A DNA stretch of 64,000 nucleotides from Maribacter sp. PR1 (lineage in GTDB: Bacteria; Bacteroidota; Bacteroidia; Flavobacteriales; Flavobacteriaceae): assembly GCF_028464145.1 (NCBI RefSeq), contig NZ_JAQPCG010000008.1, forward strand, positions 1 to 64,000, given 5' to 3'. Positions 34,920 to 44,178 of this stretch are shown piece by piece. How positions within the stretch are numbered: position 1 is the first letter of the stretch; the number at the start of each line of letters is the position of its first letter. The position numbers and the translations under genes are program-made. Under the pieces are notes generated by a model that was not told the DNA's origin, searched no databases, and saw nothing but the letters and a program-made list of their open reading frames with translations.

Positions 34920-36533
34920 ATGATAAAAACTGTTTTAATCAGATGTATTTTCTTTTTATCCATTGGAATATTGGTTTTGGCATGCCAAGAAAACCAAAAG
35001 CCAAGGATACCTATGCCTGTTACCAACTTGTCCGATATTAGTTTAATTCCTAAACCTACAAAGACCATAGCAACGAATTCGGCTTTTGCATTAGATCAAT
35101 TCACCGCAATATATACTTCGAAAAGTGCCACTGGTTTTGACAAAGTAGGAAAATTTTTAGCGGAAAAACTAAAAGCGAAAATCAATTTGGATATTCCGGT
35201 AAATCAAGAAACTACAAATACAATTGACCGTGTCATTTATATTAACCAATCAGACAGTATAGTGTTGGAAACCCCTGAGGCCTACCAACTTTATATTAAC
35301 CAAGATTCAATTATTTTGAATGCCAACACTGCTGAGGGTGCGTTTAGGGGCATCCAAACCCTTAGACAGCTCGTTCCGGATGTAAGCACTGATACATTGG
35401 CCGAGCAAAAAATATGGCCCGTACCGTCGGGAAAGATTATAGACAGTCCCAATTTTGGTTATAGAGGGGCAATGTTAGATGTGGCAAGACATTTCTTTAG
35501 TGTAGAAGATGTAAAAAAATATATAGACCTTCTATCCTACTATAAAATTAATATGCTGCATCTACATTTATCTGATGACCAAGGCTGGCGCATAGAAATA
35601 AAGTCTTGGCCAAAACTCACTGAAATTGGTGGCAGTACGGAGGTCGGCGGAGAATCCGGTGGATTCTATACCCAGGAAGATTATAAGGAAATAGTAAGAT
35701 ATGCCCAGGAAAGATACATGACGGTCATTCCTGAAATCGACATGCCCGGACATACGAACTCGGCATCCGCCTCTTACCCCTTTTTAAATGGTAATGGAAA
35801 AACGCCTGAATTGTATGAAGGCATGCGCGTTGGTTTTAGCACTTTCGACACCAGGAAGGATACGGTTTATTCATTTATTGATGATGTAGTTAGAGAAATT
35901 TCCGAAATGACCCCGGGGCCCTATTTCCATATGGGCGGTGATGAAAGCCATGTTACCAAAAAGAACGATTATATCTATTTTGTAAACAGAGTGGAGAAAA
36001 TAGTGCAAAAGCATGGTAAAAGAATGATAGGTTGGGACGAAATTGCCAATGCAGATATTGACTCGAATGCAATAGCACAATGGTGGGCAAGTGAAGAGAA
36101 TGCGAAAAAGGCCGTTGAAAAGAACATGAAAGTCATTGTTTCCCCTGCAAAAAAAGCTTATTTGGATATGCAATATGATACGCTTACCAAATTGGGACTT
36201 CATTGGGCCGGATATATTCCGGTAGATACCGCATACCAATGGACTCCTGAAGAATATGGCATACCCATGGAGAACATTTTGGGTACGGAGGCCCCATTAT
36301 GGTCGGAAACCATAACGAATATAGAAGAATTGGAATATTTGGCGTTTCCTAGGGTAATTGGATATTCGGAGTTGGCCTGGAGTATTCCAGAAAACCGGAA
36401 TTGGGAAGATTACAAAGTGCGGTTGGGAGACCAAGCCCCATTTTTGGAACGAATGAACGTAAACTATTATCCGTCTAAATTGATAGACTGGAAAAAAAGC
36501 AAGTTCACTTATGAAACCATTGAGAAAGACTAG
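34920..36533 (+). CDS. GH20 beta-N-acetylhexosaminidase lipoprotein
   Basis: The 537-residue lipoprotein (lipobox VLACQ, Cys22) has an N-terminal GH20b domain (residues about 40-155) and a GH20 TIM barrel. Substrate-binding HLSDDQGWRIEIKSWP and the catalytic pair Asp341-Glu342 in HMGGDES are intact. It removes terminal GlcNAc or GalNAc from glycans or chitin fragments. It is preceded by esterase and SGNH genes in the same direction, forming an exported glycan-degradation unit. Length is normal. A bidirectional terminator follows. Confidence 0.96.
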   Translation: MIKTVLIRCIFFLSIGILVLACQENQKPRIPMPVTNLSDISLIPKPTKTIATNSAFALDQFTAIYTSKSATGFDKVGKFLAEKLKAKINLDIPVNQETTNTIDRVIYINQSDSIVLETPEAYQLYINQDSIILNANTAEGAFRGIQTLRQLVPDVSTDTLAEQKIWPVPSGKIIDSPNFGYRGAMLDVARHFFSVEDVKKYIDLLSYYKINMLHLHLSDDQGWRIEIKSWPKLTEIGGSTEVGGESGGFYTQEDYKEIVRYAQERYMTVIPEIDMPGHTNSASASYPFLNGNGKTPELYEGMRVGFSTFDTRKDTVYSFIDDVVREISEMTPGPYFHMGGDESHVTKKNDYIYFVNRVEKIVQKHGKRMIGWDEIANADIDSNAIAQWWASEENAKKAVEKNMKVIVSPAKKAYLDMQYDTLTKLGLHWAGYIPVDTAYQWTPEEYGIPMENILGTEAPLWSETITNIEELEYLAFPRVIGYSELAWSIPENRNWEDYKVRLGDQAPFLERMNVNYYPSKLIDWKKSKFTYETIEKD

Positions 36534-36563
36534 ATAAACAAATCAGAACCCCGTCTAACATAA

Positions 36564-36588
36564 AAAAGGCCCGTAATAAGGGCCTTTT
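36564..36588. terminator. bidirectional terminator between GH20 and the amidohydrolase
   Basis: AAAAGGCCC and GGGCCTTTT form a perfect 9-base stem with a 7-base loop, with A-rich and T-rich flanks on both sides. It serves both convergent genes. Confidence 0.92.
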
Positions 36589-36589
36589 C

Positions 36590-39500
36590 TTATTTATCTA
36601 TTCCCGGTAAATTTACAGGTCCCTTATTATTCCATTCAAAAGATTTCGCTGGTTTTTGATTTGGCCATTCCTCGTCCAAAGTATTTGCTTCATATACCTT
36701 TCCATTCTTTATGACGTGGGATATGGTATTGGTATTTCTTAAATCCTCTAAGGGATTCTTATCCAGTATAACCAAGTCAGCCAATTTACCCGGCTCCAAA
36801 CTTCCTAAGTCACCATCAAGTCCAATTGCCTCGGCACCAATTATAGTGGCAACTTTCAATGCATCCATAGGTTTCATACCCCCACTTGCCACAGACCAAA
36901 GTTCCCAATGAAAACCCAATCCTTGTAGCTGACCATGACTACCTATCCCAGCCAGTCCTCCTGCTTCAACAAGGGATTTCATAAACTCGGCATGTTTTTT
37001 AAAAATATGCTCCTCATCCATAAACCAACCTGGCCTCCTCCTGCTCTTACTTGCGAGTTCTTTATAAGGTGTAAAATATTGTAACTTCTCATCGCCCCAA
37101 ACATCTTCCCTAGCATAATAATAGTTTTCTGCCCAAGGTCCACCATATGAAACTAATAATGTTGGCGTAACTGCCATTTTGGATTCTGCAATCGTTTTAA
37201 CCACATCTTCATAAATAGGATATATTGGAAGAGAATGTTCATGCCCAGGATATCCATCCAATAATTGGGTCATATTCAATTTGAAGTCCAAGCCTCCTTC
37301 TGTGGTAGGCATTAATTTTAATTCCTTACAAGCCTCGATAACCCATTGGCGCTGTTGCCGGTTACCCACTAAATACATCTTTATGCTTTTAGTGTCAAAA
37401 TAATCACTGTATTGCTTCAGTACTTCCTTGGTATGCTCCAAGCTTTCCAATTGATAACCCCAATAACCCAGGCCTGGACCTGTACTATAAATTCTAGGAC
37501 CATCGATCATACCGGCATCGACCATATCAGCATAGGTAAGCACATCTGTGGTTCCCGTTTGCGGATCCCTAGTTGTGGTTACCCCATATGCTAAATTGGC
37601 AGCGTACATCCAAACTTGTTGCTTATGTATTCCCCAAGCCGGTCTTAAATGGGCATGGGTATCCACAAATCCGGGAAGTATGGTCTTACCGGTCACATCT
37701 ATTTCCTTGGTTCCTTTAGGGACCGAAAAACTTCCCGATGGACCAACAGATTTTATTCTATTATTTTCGACTAGTATGTCTCCTTTCTCAAGAATTTCAT
37801 CATTCTTCATAGAAATAATACGTGCTCCTTTCAACAACAAGGTTCCCTTCGGAAGGTCTTTCTGATAACTAACGTTTATTTTGTATTCATCCGCCTTAAA
37901 TTCTGGAATATCTTCTTTTTTATCCTTACTCTTTACGGAATCAATTTTCTTCTCTTCTGACTTTTCCTCCTTTACCGTAGCTAGGCTATCCGCATATTTT
38001 TTTCCTTTGGCTAGGTTATAGACAAAATGACTTGCCCCTAAGGACCAGTGCACATTTTTACTGGAATAGGACCAATAGGGAAATTCTCCACCTATTTGCG
38101 TAAGTTTCATAGCAGGAAATGCTGCTTTTTCAACCTTAGCTACAGAAACTATTGGTGTTTTGCCATATCTAGGAATAGTGGCGACATAAATGTCATTGTT
38201 GATTTTAGCTAAGGCCGATTTACCGTCCGGAGAAATACGGATTTCATCTGGTTTTGAAGATTTATCCTTATCATCGGCTTCTACCGAATTCGGTAAAACG
38301 GAATGATCATCAAAAATATCTTGAGAACCATAGGTTACAATTCCTTTTAATTTAAGGTGTTCTTTTTCATCCGTACCATCCCATCGAATGGATACTAACC
38401 CATTTTTCGAATCGGTTAAGTAGATTCTATCATCAACTTTGGTAAAGTGGGGTACAGTTCTATCCTTTGACTTGTCTATAAATTGAATCTCTCCACCCTC
38501 AGTAGGTATCCATACCAAATCCTCCATATTTCTACTCGAAAATAGCCCTAGTAAATCTTGAAACGACTGTGCAGTGCCCCTGTGAAAAACAATGCGGTCT
38601 GAATTAAAGGACCATGCAGGATAGGTATAAATTCCAGGTACCGCAGTGAGTTTCTTTATTCTTGCTCTTCCATTCAGATTTACGGAATATAAATGCCCTC
38701 CATTTTTCTCCCAAGTGGTAAATACTAAATTGTTACCGTCGGGTGACCAAGCAGGTTGTGCTTCTATAAAATCATTTTCGGTCACCCTTTTGGGCGTACC
38801 GTTAGGGAAATCCATAACATATAAACGGTTAAGCGCTGTAAATGCCAATTTACTGCCATCTGGAGAAGGCTTTGCATCCCTAATTTGGGTCGCGAGTGCT
38901 TCTTGATTATCCTCAATGGGGTATTTAAAGGATAACCGAGGTCCCATATCCAAGGCTACATCGACCGTAAAAGGGATTTCCTTGGCAGTATTGTCATCAA
39001 TGGAAATGGCATAGATTTTTCCACCATAGGAGGCTATAAGTTGTTTGCTGTCCGGAGTAAACGACATGCCAGGCAATACACCTAAGGGAGCAATGGATTC
39101 CTGCTCATCCCGTTGAACCGGATAGGCCAACCAGCGCTCATCCCCTGTTTTTAAGTTTTGTAATATCAAGCCTGTTTCCGTTTCATAACGTGTACCATAA
39201 ACCATCCATTTACCATCAGGTGAGATTGTGGGCGTAAAGGCGGAACCATATTTAGAAGTAATTACTGCCATTTCACCATCTTCCATATCATATGTACCAA
39301 TTTGATACTGTGGTAATTGAGCATTGTAGTTCCAAGCACTTCGCCTTTGGGAAAAATATATGGTTTTACCATCTGGACTGATTGCCGGGTCAATGAGCTT
39401 TATATTTTCGGGCTCACTTACTAATTGACTCCCAGAACCACCATCCTTATGATATATGTGCGGCTTAATATTCCTTCTACCTTTTACCCCAATAATATAG

Positions 39501-39943
39501 TCGCCATCGGGCGTCCACTCGGCAGAGAAAAAATTGTGTTTCTTTTCCTCGGTTATCTGTTTCTCCTCCATAGATTTCAATTCCATAGTCCAAATATTGT
39601 CCGAACCGCTTTTGTCCGAAATGTATACCAAACTTTTTCCATCGGGGCTATACCTAGGATGCACGTCATATTGTATACCTTTCGTAATTCTTGTAGCTTT
39701 TCCACCGGATAATGGCAAGGAGTAAATATCTCCCATGTGATCAAACATTATAGTCTTACCATCCGGACTCACATCCAAGGACATCCAAGTCCCTGTATCA
39801 GTAGAAAATGAAATTTTTCTTTCTGGCTCTAAAGGAAGTTCTTTGGTGGCTTGTTTTGTAGTATCCTTTGGCTCTTGCGCTATAAGTAACATGTTAAAAG
39901 CTATACACGCTAATGCGGTGAACAGGTGAAGGTTTTTTTTCAT
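36590..39943 (-). CDS. large exported amidohydrolase with TolB/PD40 beta-propeller repeats
   Basis: The 1117-residue protein has a signal peptide (LFTALACIAFNMLLIAQ). A long run of PD40/TolB-like blades follows (many SPDGKxxxF and SxDGxxI units over residues 45-640). A charged linker (KEEKSEEKKIDSVKSKDKKE) leads into a C-terminal amidohydrolase domain (about residues 700-1090) with metal motif DTHAHLRP and PGKLADLVILDKNP. Such fusions occur in Bacteroidetes and are thought to degrade peptides or other envelope-exposed substrates; the substrate is unknown. Confidence 0.88.
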   Translation of the reverse strand: MKKNLHLFTALACIAFNMLLIAQEPKDTTKQATKELPLEPERKISFSTDTGTWMSLDVSPDGKTIMFDHMGDIYSLPLSGGKATRITKGIQYDVHPRYSPDGKSLVYISDKSGSDNIWTMELKSMEEKQITEEKKHNFFSAEWTPDGDYIIGVKGRRNIKPHIYHKDGGSGSQLVSEPENIKLIDPAISPDGKTIYFSQRRSAWNYNAQLPQYQIGTYDMEDGEMAVITSKYGSAFTPTISPDGKWMVYGTRYETETGLILQNLKTGDERWLAYPVQRDEQESIAPLGVLPGMSFTPDSKQLIASYGGKIYAISIDDNTAKEIPFTVDVALDMGPRLSFKYPIEDNQEALATQIRDAKPSPDGSKLAFTALNRLYVMDFPNGTPKRVTENDFIEAQPAWSPDGNNLVFTTWEKNGGHLYSVNLNGRARIKKLTAVPGIYTYPAWSFNSDRIVFHRGTAQSFQDLLGLFSSRNMEDLVWIPTEGGEIQFIDKSKDRTVPHFTKVDDRIYLTDSKNGLVSIRWDGTDEKEHLKLKGIVTYGSQDIFDDHSVLPNSVEADDKDKSSKPDEIRISPDGKSALAKINNDIYVATIPRYGKTPIVSVAKVEKAAFPAMKLTQIGGEFPYWSYSSKNVHWSLGASHFVYNLAKGKKYADSLATVKEEKSEEKKIDSVKSKDKKEDIPEFKADEYKINVSYQKDLPKGTLLLKGARIISMKNDEILEKGDILVENNRIKSVGPSGSFSVPKGTKEIDVTGKTILPGFVDTHAHLRPAWGIHKQQVWMYAANLAYGVTTTRDPQTGTTDVLTYADMVDAGMIDGPRIYSTGPGLGYWGYQLESLEHTKEVLKQYSDYFDTKSIKMYLVGNRQQRQWVIEACKELKLMPTTEGGLDFKLNMTQLLDGYPGHEHSLPIYPIYEDVVKTIAESKMAVTPTLLVSYGGPWAENYYYAREDVWGDEKLQYFTPYKELASKSRRRPGWFMDEEHIFKKHAEFMKSLVEAGGLAGIGSHGQLQGLGFHWELWSVASGGMKPMDALKVATIIGAEAIGLDGDLGSLEPGKLADLVILDKNPLEDLRNTNTISHVIKNGKVYEANTLDEEWPNQKPAKSFEWNNKGPVNLPGIDK

Positions 39944-39995
39944 TTCTTGTTTCGTTGAATTTTACTAAAAATACAGAATACACTAATCATATCGC

Positions 39996-40028
39996 ATAAA
40001 AAAGCCCCGATTTTAAATTCGGGGCTTT
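39996..40028 (-). terminator. terminator after the DUF5606 gene
   Basis: AAAGCCCCGA and TCGGGGCTTT form a perfect 10-base stem with an 8-base loop. On the minus strand the stem is followed by TTTTTTAT, so it stops transcripts from the DUF5606 gene just before the amidohydrolase gene. Confidence 0.88.
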
Positions 40029-40053
40029 ACTTTATTATATAATGATTTAAAGT

Positions 40054-40494
40054 CTATTGATTTTCTTCTTCCTTATTATCCTCGACTTGGGCCTCTTCCT
40101 TGGTAAAATTGGCCAATTCTTTTTCAACTAAAATATTATACCATTGGATTATTTTTTTGATATCACTTGCATACACCCTGTCTTCATCATAATTGGGTAA
40201 GACTTCGAAGAAATACTCCTCTAACTTTATCTTTTCGTCCTTATGACTTACAGCTGTTTTTTGTCCGTTTTCCTTATCCTGAATCTTTAGAAATACTTCC
40301 CTCAGAGGTAGCTCTTCTTCTAAGGTATAAATAGCGATTTCAGAAAGTACGCTCACATTACTCCTTAGTCCAACACTAATTTTTTTTCCATCCAAAAGTG
40401 ATTCTGCAACAAAACCAGTTCTAGTCTGAGTAATTAATTTGTACAAACCAGGTTTTCCTGCAACTGATAATATTTTTTCCAACCCCATACGCAT
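40054..40494 (-). CDS. DUF5606 family protein
   Basis: This 146-residue soluble protein starts MRMGLEKILSVAGKPGLYKL, the family's conserved opening, with a beta-strand core (GFVAESLLDGKKISVG) and a helical DYDED-like second half. The C-terminus is very acidic. It lies 54 bases downstream of the peptide deformylase gene, an arrangement I recall from other Flavobacteriia. No function is established. Confidence 0.82.
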   Translation of the reverse strand: MRMGLEKILSVAGKPGLYKLITQTRTGFVAESLLDGKKISVGLRSNVSVLSEIAIYTLEEELPLREVFLKIQDKENGQKTAVSHKDEKIKLEEYFFEVLPNYDEDRVYASDIKKIIQWYNILVEKELANFTKEEAQVEDNKEEENQ

Positions 40495-40547
40495 TTTTTT
40501 ATTTAAGTGGGCAAAGATGCCACTTTTCTAATGATTAACGAATTTCT

Positions 40548-41138
40548 TTATCTTCCTTTTTTTTGATTTGGAAAACGCATTCTATAGTCCACATTTATTT
40601 TTCCTTTAGAGATATTGGATAATCTGCCCTTTAAAAGCCTTTTTTTCAAAGTAGATAGTTTATCCGTAAATAGAATCCCTTCTATATGATCATATTCATG
40701 CTGAATTACTCTTGCCAATAAACCATCGAATGTTTTTACCTGCTTATTAAAATCTTCATCGAAATAGGTGATTCTAATCGTATCCTTCCTGTTCACATCT
40801 TCCCTTATATCGGGGATACTTAGACAACCTTCATTAAACGGCCATTCCTCACCACTTTCTTCCTCTATAGTGGCATTTATAAAAACTTGTTTGAAACCAT
40901 CCAATTGCTTTTGTTCTTCCTCGGACAAATCCTCGTCATCCGAAAATGGTGTAGTATCTACTATGAATATTCGAATGGGCAGACCAATTTGGGGCGCGGC
41001 CAGTCCAACGCCACTGGCATTATACATGGTCTCCCACATATTCGAAATAAGACTCTTTAAATCAGGATAGTCTTTATTGATCTCTGCTGCCACTTTTCTT
41101 AAAACTGGATCACCGTAGGCTATAATTGGAAATGTCAT
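40548..41138 (-). CDS. def: peptide deformylase
   Basis: The 196-residue enzyme removes the N-formyl group from new proteins. All three motifs are present: GVGLAAPQIG (residues 43-52), EGCLSIP (metal ligand Cys105) and QHEYDH (His147, catalytic Glu148, His151). An insertion rich in Asp/Glu (residues 66-80) sits between motifs I and II, typical of Bacteroidetes forms. The usual Flavobacterial neighbour ruvX is upstream but separated here by a DUF1919 gene. Confidence 0.97.
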   Translation of the reverse strand: MTFPIIAYGDPVLRKVAAEINKDYPDLKSLISNMWETMYNASGVGLAAPQIGLPIRIFIVDTTPFSDDEDLSEEEQKQLDGFKQVFINATIEEESGEEWPFNEGCLSIPDIREDVNRKDTIRITYFDEDFNKQVKTFDGLLARVIQHEYDHIEGILFTDKLSTLKKRLLKGRLSNISKGKINVDYRMRFPNQKKGR

Positions 41139-41147
41139 AACTATAAT

Positions 41148-41828
41148 TTATACTTTAAATCTTGTTCTAACAACCCTTCCTGTATTTAACCATGCTACCA
41201 GGTCCATATACAAAAAAGTAAGTTTATATAATTTTTTCCCGTTCTGCAATTGGGTACTATTCTTTTCGGGGTTTCGCACAACAATATGCTGGTGTGCATT
41301 TAGTCCTTCTATTTTATTAATTCCAAAAGAAACCTTATTCTTAAAAGGCAATTCATGAAATTCCCTTATTATATCTTCCGTTGCTCCTCGCCTATCACAA
41401 ATGGAAAAATAAAAACGGTCATAATCCATGTTCTTTTTTAACCTGTTAACTCTTCTATTCCATTTTTCAGTTGCCTCCGATTCATCCTCATAATGCTGAA
41501 AATGAATTTCAATATCATCTAGCATTCCGATAGGATATACCTCCTTTACATTAATTTCATATTTGGTTTTCTCCACAAATTTTAGTTCTTGGTCGAGGTA
41601 ATATTCAAAATTTTTCAAAAGTTTTATATAACATGGCCCACATAAAAACAAGCCTATAAATGGAGAGTTGTACGGTAAATCAAACCACTTGTAAAGTTGC
41701 CCTCCCCAACAATTCTTACTTACTATTACAAAGTCTGTGGTATTTAAATTACGCCTTTCTCTTTTTTTGAAATAGGAATTCAAATATTGCCTAAACTTTC
41801 TTCTTATCAATATTTCCGATTCTTCCAT
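41148..41828 (-). CDS. DUF1919-family protein (putative exopolysaccharide-related)
   Basis: The 226-residue protein matches DUF1919: VSKNCWGGQLYKWFDLPYNS near residue 37, CGPCYIKLLKNFEYYL, then PIGMLDDIEIHFQHYE. The family is linked to exopolysaccharide clusters in various bacteria, often with glycosyltransferases, and lacks a proven activity. It has no membrane helices or signal. It lies between ruvX (4 bases) and def (9 bases) in the same direction, so it is embedded in a housekeeping operon. Confidence 0.78.
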   Translation of the reverse strand: MEESEILIRRKFRQYLNSYFKKRERRNLNTTDFVIVSKNCWGGQLYKWFDLPYNSPFIGLFLCGPCYIKLLKNFEYYLDQELKFVEKTKYEINVKEVYPIGMLDDIEIHFQHYEDESEATEKWNRRVNRLKKNMDYDRFYFSICDRRGATEDIIREFHELPFKNKVSFGINKIEGLNAHQHIVVRNPEKNSTQLQNGKKLYKLTFLYMDLVAWLNTGRVVRTRFKV

Positions 41829-41832
41829 ACAA

Positions 41833-42249
41833 TTACATTTTATGGGTCTCCATATAGGATTGCAAAATTATGGTAGCGCTGATTTCATCAACCAAGGCTT
41901 TATTTCTGCGTTGCGCCTTTTTCAGGCCACCATCCAGCATACTCTGAAATGCCATTTTGGATGTAAACCGTTCATCTTGTCTTGCAATGGGCATATCGGG
42001 AAAGTTCTTATTGATTTCTTCTAAAAAAGGAATTATCAAAACCTCTGATTCCGAGGGTTGATTATTCATTTGTTTAGGTTCTCCCACAACCAAAATATCC
42101 ACATTTTCATCCGTCAAATATTGCGTCAAAAAAGGAATTATCTCATTAGTAGCAACGGTAGTAAGCCCTGAAGCAATTAGTTTTAGCTCGTCGGTTACCG
42201 CAATTCCTGTTCTCTTTAGACCATAATCCAGTGCAAGTATTCGTCCCAA
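41833..42249 (-). CDS. ruvX: putative Holliday-junction resolvase / pre-16S rRNA nuclease RuvX (YqgF)
   Basis: The 138-residue protein has the YqgF RNase-H-like fold: LALDYGLKRTGIAVTD at the start (metal Asp), VVGEPKQMNNQPSE in the middle, and ARQDERFTSKMA plus VDEISATIILQSYM at the end. It acts in rRNA maturation or recombination. It is the first gene of a minus-strand operon (ruvX, DUF1919, def, DUF5606). A minus-strand TATTTTTG (42270-42263) lies upstream and could serve as the -7 element. Confidence 0.93.
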   Translation of the reverse strand: MGRILALDYGLKRTGIAVTDELKLIASGLTTVATNEIIPFLTQYLTDENVDILVVGEPKQMNNQPSESEVLIIPFLEEINKNFPDMPIARQDERFTSKMAFQSMLDGGLKKAQRRNKALVDEISATIILQSYMETHKM

Positions 42250-42324
42250 ATTTAATTTTTGGCAAAAATAAAGGATAATTTGTTATATGAAGATTAACAG
42301 ATAGCTAATTCCTGTAGTTCAACT

Positions 42325-42332
42325 TATATTTG
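42325..42332 (+). promoter_or_regulatory. -7 promoter element upstream of dapD
   Basis: TATATTTG is an exact TAnnTTTG match 12-18 bases before the possible dapD starts (ATG 42344 or 42350). A TTG -33 element at the usual spacing was not found. Confidence 0.4.
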
Positions 42333-42349
42333 AGCAAATTTTGATGAAA

Positions 42350-43165
42350 ATGACAGAATTACGAAACACGATAGAAAAAGCTTGGGAAAATAGGGACCTC
42401 TTAAAAGATTCTGGTACACAAAACACAATTAGGGAAGTTATTAATCTTATTGATTTAGGAAAACTTCGTTGTGCAGAACCTAATGGTGATGATTGGCAGA
42501 TAAACGAATGGGTCAAAAAAGCTGTAGTTCTTTACTTTCCAATCCAAAAAATGGAAACTTTGGAAGCAGGTATTTTCGAATATCACGATAAAATGCCCCT
42601 AAAGAAAGGTTATAAGGAAAAAGGAATTCGTGTAGTGCCCAACGCCGTTGCCAGGCATGGAGCCTATATCTCCCCTGGTACGATATTAATGCCAAGTTAT
42701 GTTAATATTGGTGCATACGTAGACGAGGGTACCATGGTAGATACATGGGCTACTGTTGGTAGCTGTGCACAAATAGGTAAAAATGTTCACCTTAGCGGAG
42801 GTGTTGGTATTGGAGGGGTTCTGGAACCGTTACAAGCAGCACCCGTAATTATCGAAGACAATGCCTTCATAGGATCTAGATGTATTGTTGTTGAAGGGGT
42901 TAGGGTTGGTAAAGAAGCTGTTTTGGGAGCCAATGTAGTTTTAACGGGATCGACTAAAATAATTGACGTTACGGGAGAAAAACCCATAGAAAGAAAAGGA
43001 TTGGTTCCACCTAGATCGGTGGTAATACCTGGTAGTTATACTAAAAGATTTAACGCCGGTGAATATCAGGTTCCATGTGCACTTATCATTGGAGAACGAA
43101 AGGAAAGTACCAATAAAAAAACTTCCCTGAATGATGCTCTAAGGGAATATAATGTAGCAGTTTAG
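42350..43165 (+). CDS. dapD: 2,3,4,5-tetrahydropyridine-2,6-dicarboxylate N-succinyltransferase DapD
   Basis: DapD performs the acylation step in the succinylase branch of lysine and meso-diaminopimelate synthesis. The protein is about 271 residues from ATG 42350 (ATG 42344 and TTG 42341 are in frame). It has an N-terminal helical domain (TELRNTIEKAWENRD) and a left-handed beta-helix built of hexapeptide repeats from about residue 100 (PGTILMPSYVNIGAYVDEGT, GGVGIGGVLEPLQA). A -7 element is just upstream. The gene is transcribed alone. Confidence 0.96.
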   Translation: MTELRNTIEKAWENRDLLKDSGTQNTIREVINLIDLGKLRCAEPNGDDWQINEWVKKAVVLYFPIQKMETLEAGIFEYHDKMPLKKGYKEKGIRVVPNAVARHGAYISPGTILMPSYVNIGAYVDEGTMVDTWATVGSCAQIGKNVHLSGGVGIGGVLEPLQAAPVIIEDNAFIGSRCIVVEGVRVGKEAVLGANVVLTGSTKIIDVTGEKPIERKGLVPPRSVVIPGSYTKRFNAGEYQVPCALIIGERKESTNKKTSLNDALREYNVAV

Positions 43166-43318
43166 GTCATTGTTTAGGACTATTTTTTATTTCAAATATT
43201 ATTTTAATTGGATAGGGAAGTTTCTAATATTTTGACGCAACCTCGTAAGGTTTTAAGCATCTCAAAACAAAATCAAGGTATCTTATAGATTGTAAGAAAT
43301 TTATTATTTATTACAATT

Positions 43319-43346
43319 TTTGCCCCATTTTTATGTTATATCTTTG
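43319..43346 (+). promoter_or_regulatory. Bacteroidetes-type promoter of the GT2 gene
   Basis: A TTG at 43319-43321 and TATCTTTG at 43339-43346 are separated by 17 bases, close to the TTG-N19-TAnnTTTG layout used by the Bacteroidetes primary sigma factor. It lies 38 bases before ATG 43384. The rest of the gap from 43166 is AT-rich; it also holds a small AACCTCGTAAGGTT hairpin and nothing else I can name. Confidence 0.7.
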
Positions 43347-43383
43347 TTAGCCCAATGCTAACTACCCTACTTATTTGGTTTTT

Positions 43384-44178
43384 ATGACAGCACAAAAAGA
43401 AAAAATTACTGCGCTTATCATTACTTTTAATGAAATTGGATATATCGAAAAATGCATAGATTCCATTTCTTTTGTTGATGAAATTGTTGTGGTAGATTCA
43501 TTCAGTACAGATGGTACCTTTGAATATCTTCTAAGTCATCCAAAAGTTAAGGTCATTCAAAATCCATTCGAAAACTTTACCGCACAAAAATCCTTTGCGC
43601 TTAAACAGGCTTCAAATGATTGGATTTTATTCGTAGACGCCGATGAAGTTGTACCTATTGCGTTAAAAAATGAAATTCTTGAAACCGTTGAAGAACCAAA
43701 TGATATTGCTGCCTACTGGTTCTACAGACAGTTTATGTTCAAGAATGAAAAATTGCAGTTTAGTGGATGGCAAACAGATAAAAACTACCGGCTTTTTAGA
43801 AAGAGTAAAGCGAAATTCTCAGATCGGAAAATAGTACATGAAACCTTGGAGGTGAATGGTACTTCTGGTGTTTTAAATGAAAAGCTGGTGCATTACTGCT
43901 ATAAAAACTATGAAGACTATAAGTCTAAAATGTTAAAATATGGTAGGTTAAAGGCGATTGAATGCTTCTACAAAGAAAGGAAATTCAATTATCTATTGAT
44001 GTATTTAAAAACTAGTTGGAAATTCTTCAATCATTACTTCTTAAGGTTAGGGTTTTTGGACGGTAAAAAAGGATTTACAATTTGTTACCTGAACGCATTG
44101 GGAGTTCTTGAGCGGTTCAAGGAACTTAAGGGATTGGAGCAAAAAAATGAACTCGCCTATTATTTGGTAATGCCATAA
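43384..44178 (+). CDS. GT2 glycosyltransferase, WaaE/KdtX-like
   Basis: This protein, about 264 residues from ATG 43384, is a single GT-A domain: ITALIITFNEIGYIEKCIDS, the VDSFSTDGT segment, and ILFVDADEVVP with the DxD metal site. It resembles lipopolysaccharide-core glucosyltransferases of the WaaE type. A TTG-N17-TATCTTTG promoter lies just upstream. The end overlaps the convergent GT2 gene by 19 bases. Confidence 0.88.
   Translation: MTAQKEKITALIITFNEIGYIEKCIDSISFVDEIVVVDSFSTDGTFEYLLSHPKVKVIQNPFENFTAQKSFALKQASNDWILFVDADEVVPIALKNEILETVEEPNDIAAYWFYRQFMFKNEKLQFSGWQTDKNYRLFRKSKAKFSDRKIVHETLEVNGTSGVLNEKLVHYCYKNYEDYKSKMLKYGRLKAIECFYKERKFNYLLMYLKTSWKFFNHYFLRLGFLDGKKGFTICYLNALGVLERFKELKGLEQKNELAYYLVMP

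Noticed and set aside
43234-43255. AACCTCGTAAGGTT hairpin as an attachment site or terminator
   Set aside because: The stem is only five bases with no T run, and no integrase or second copy is present in the window.
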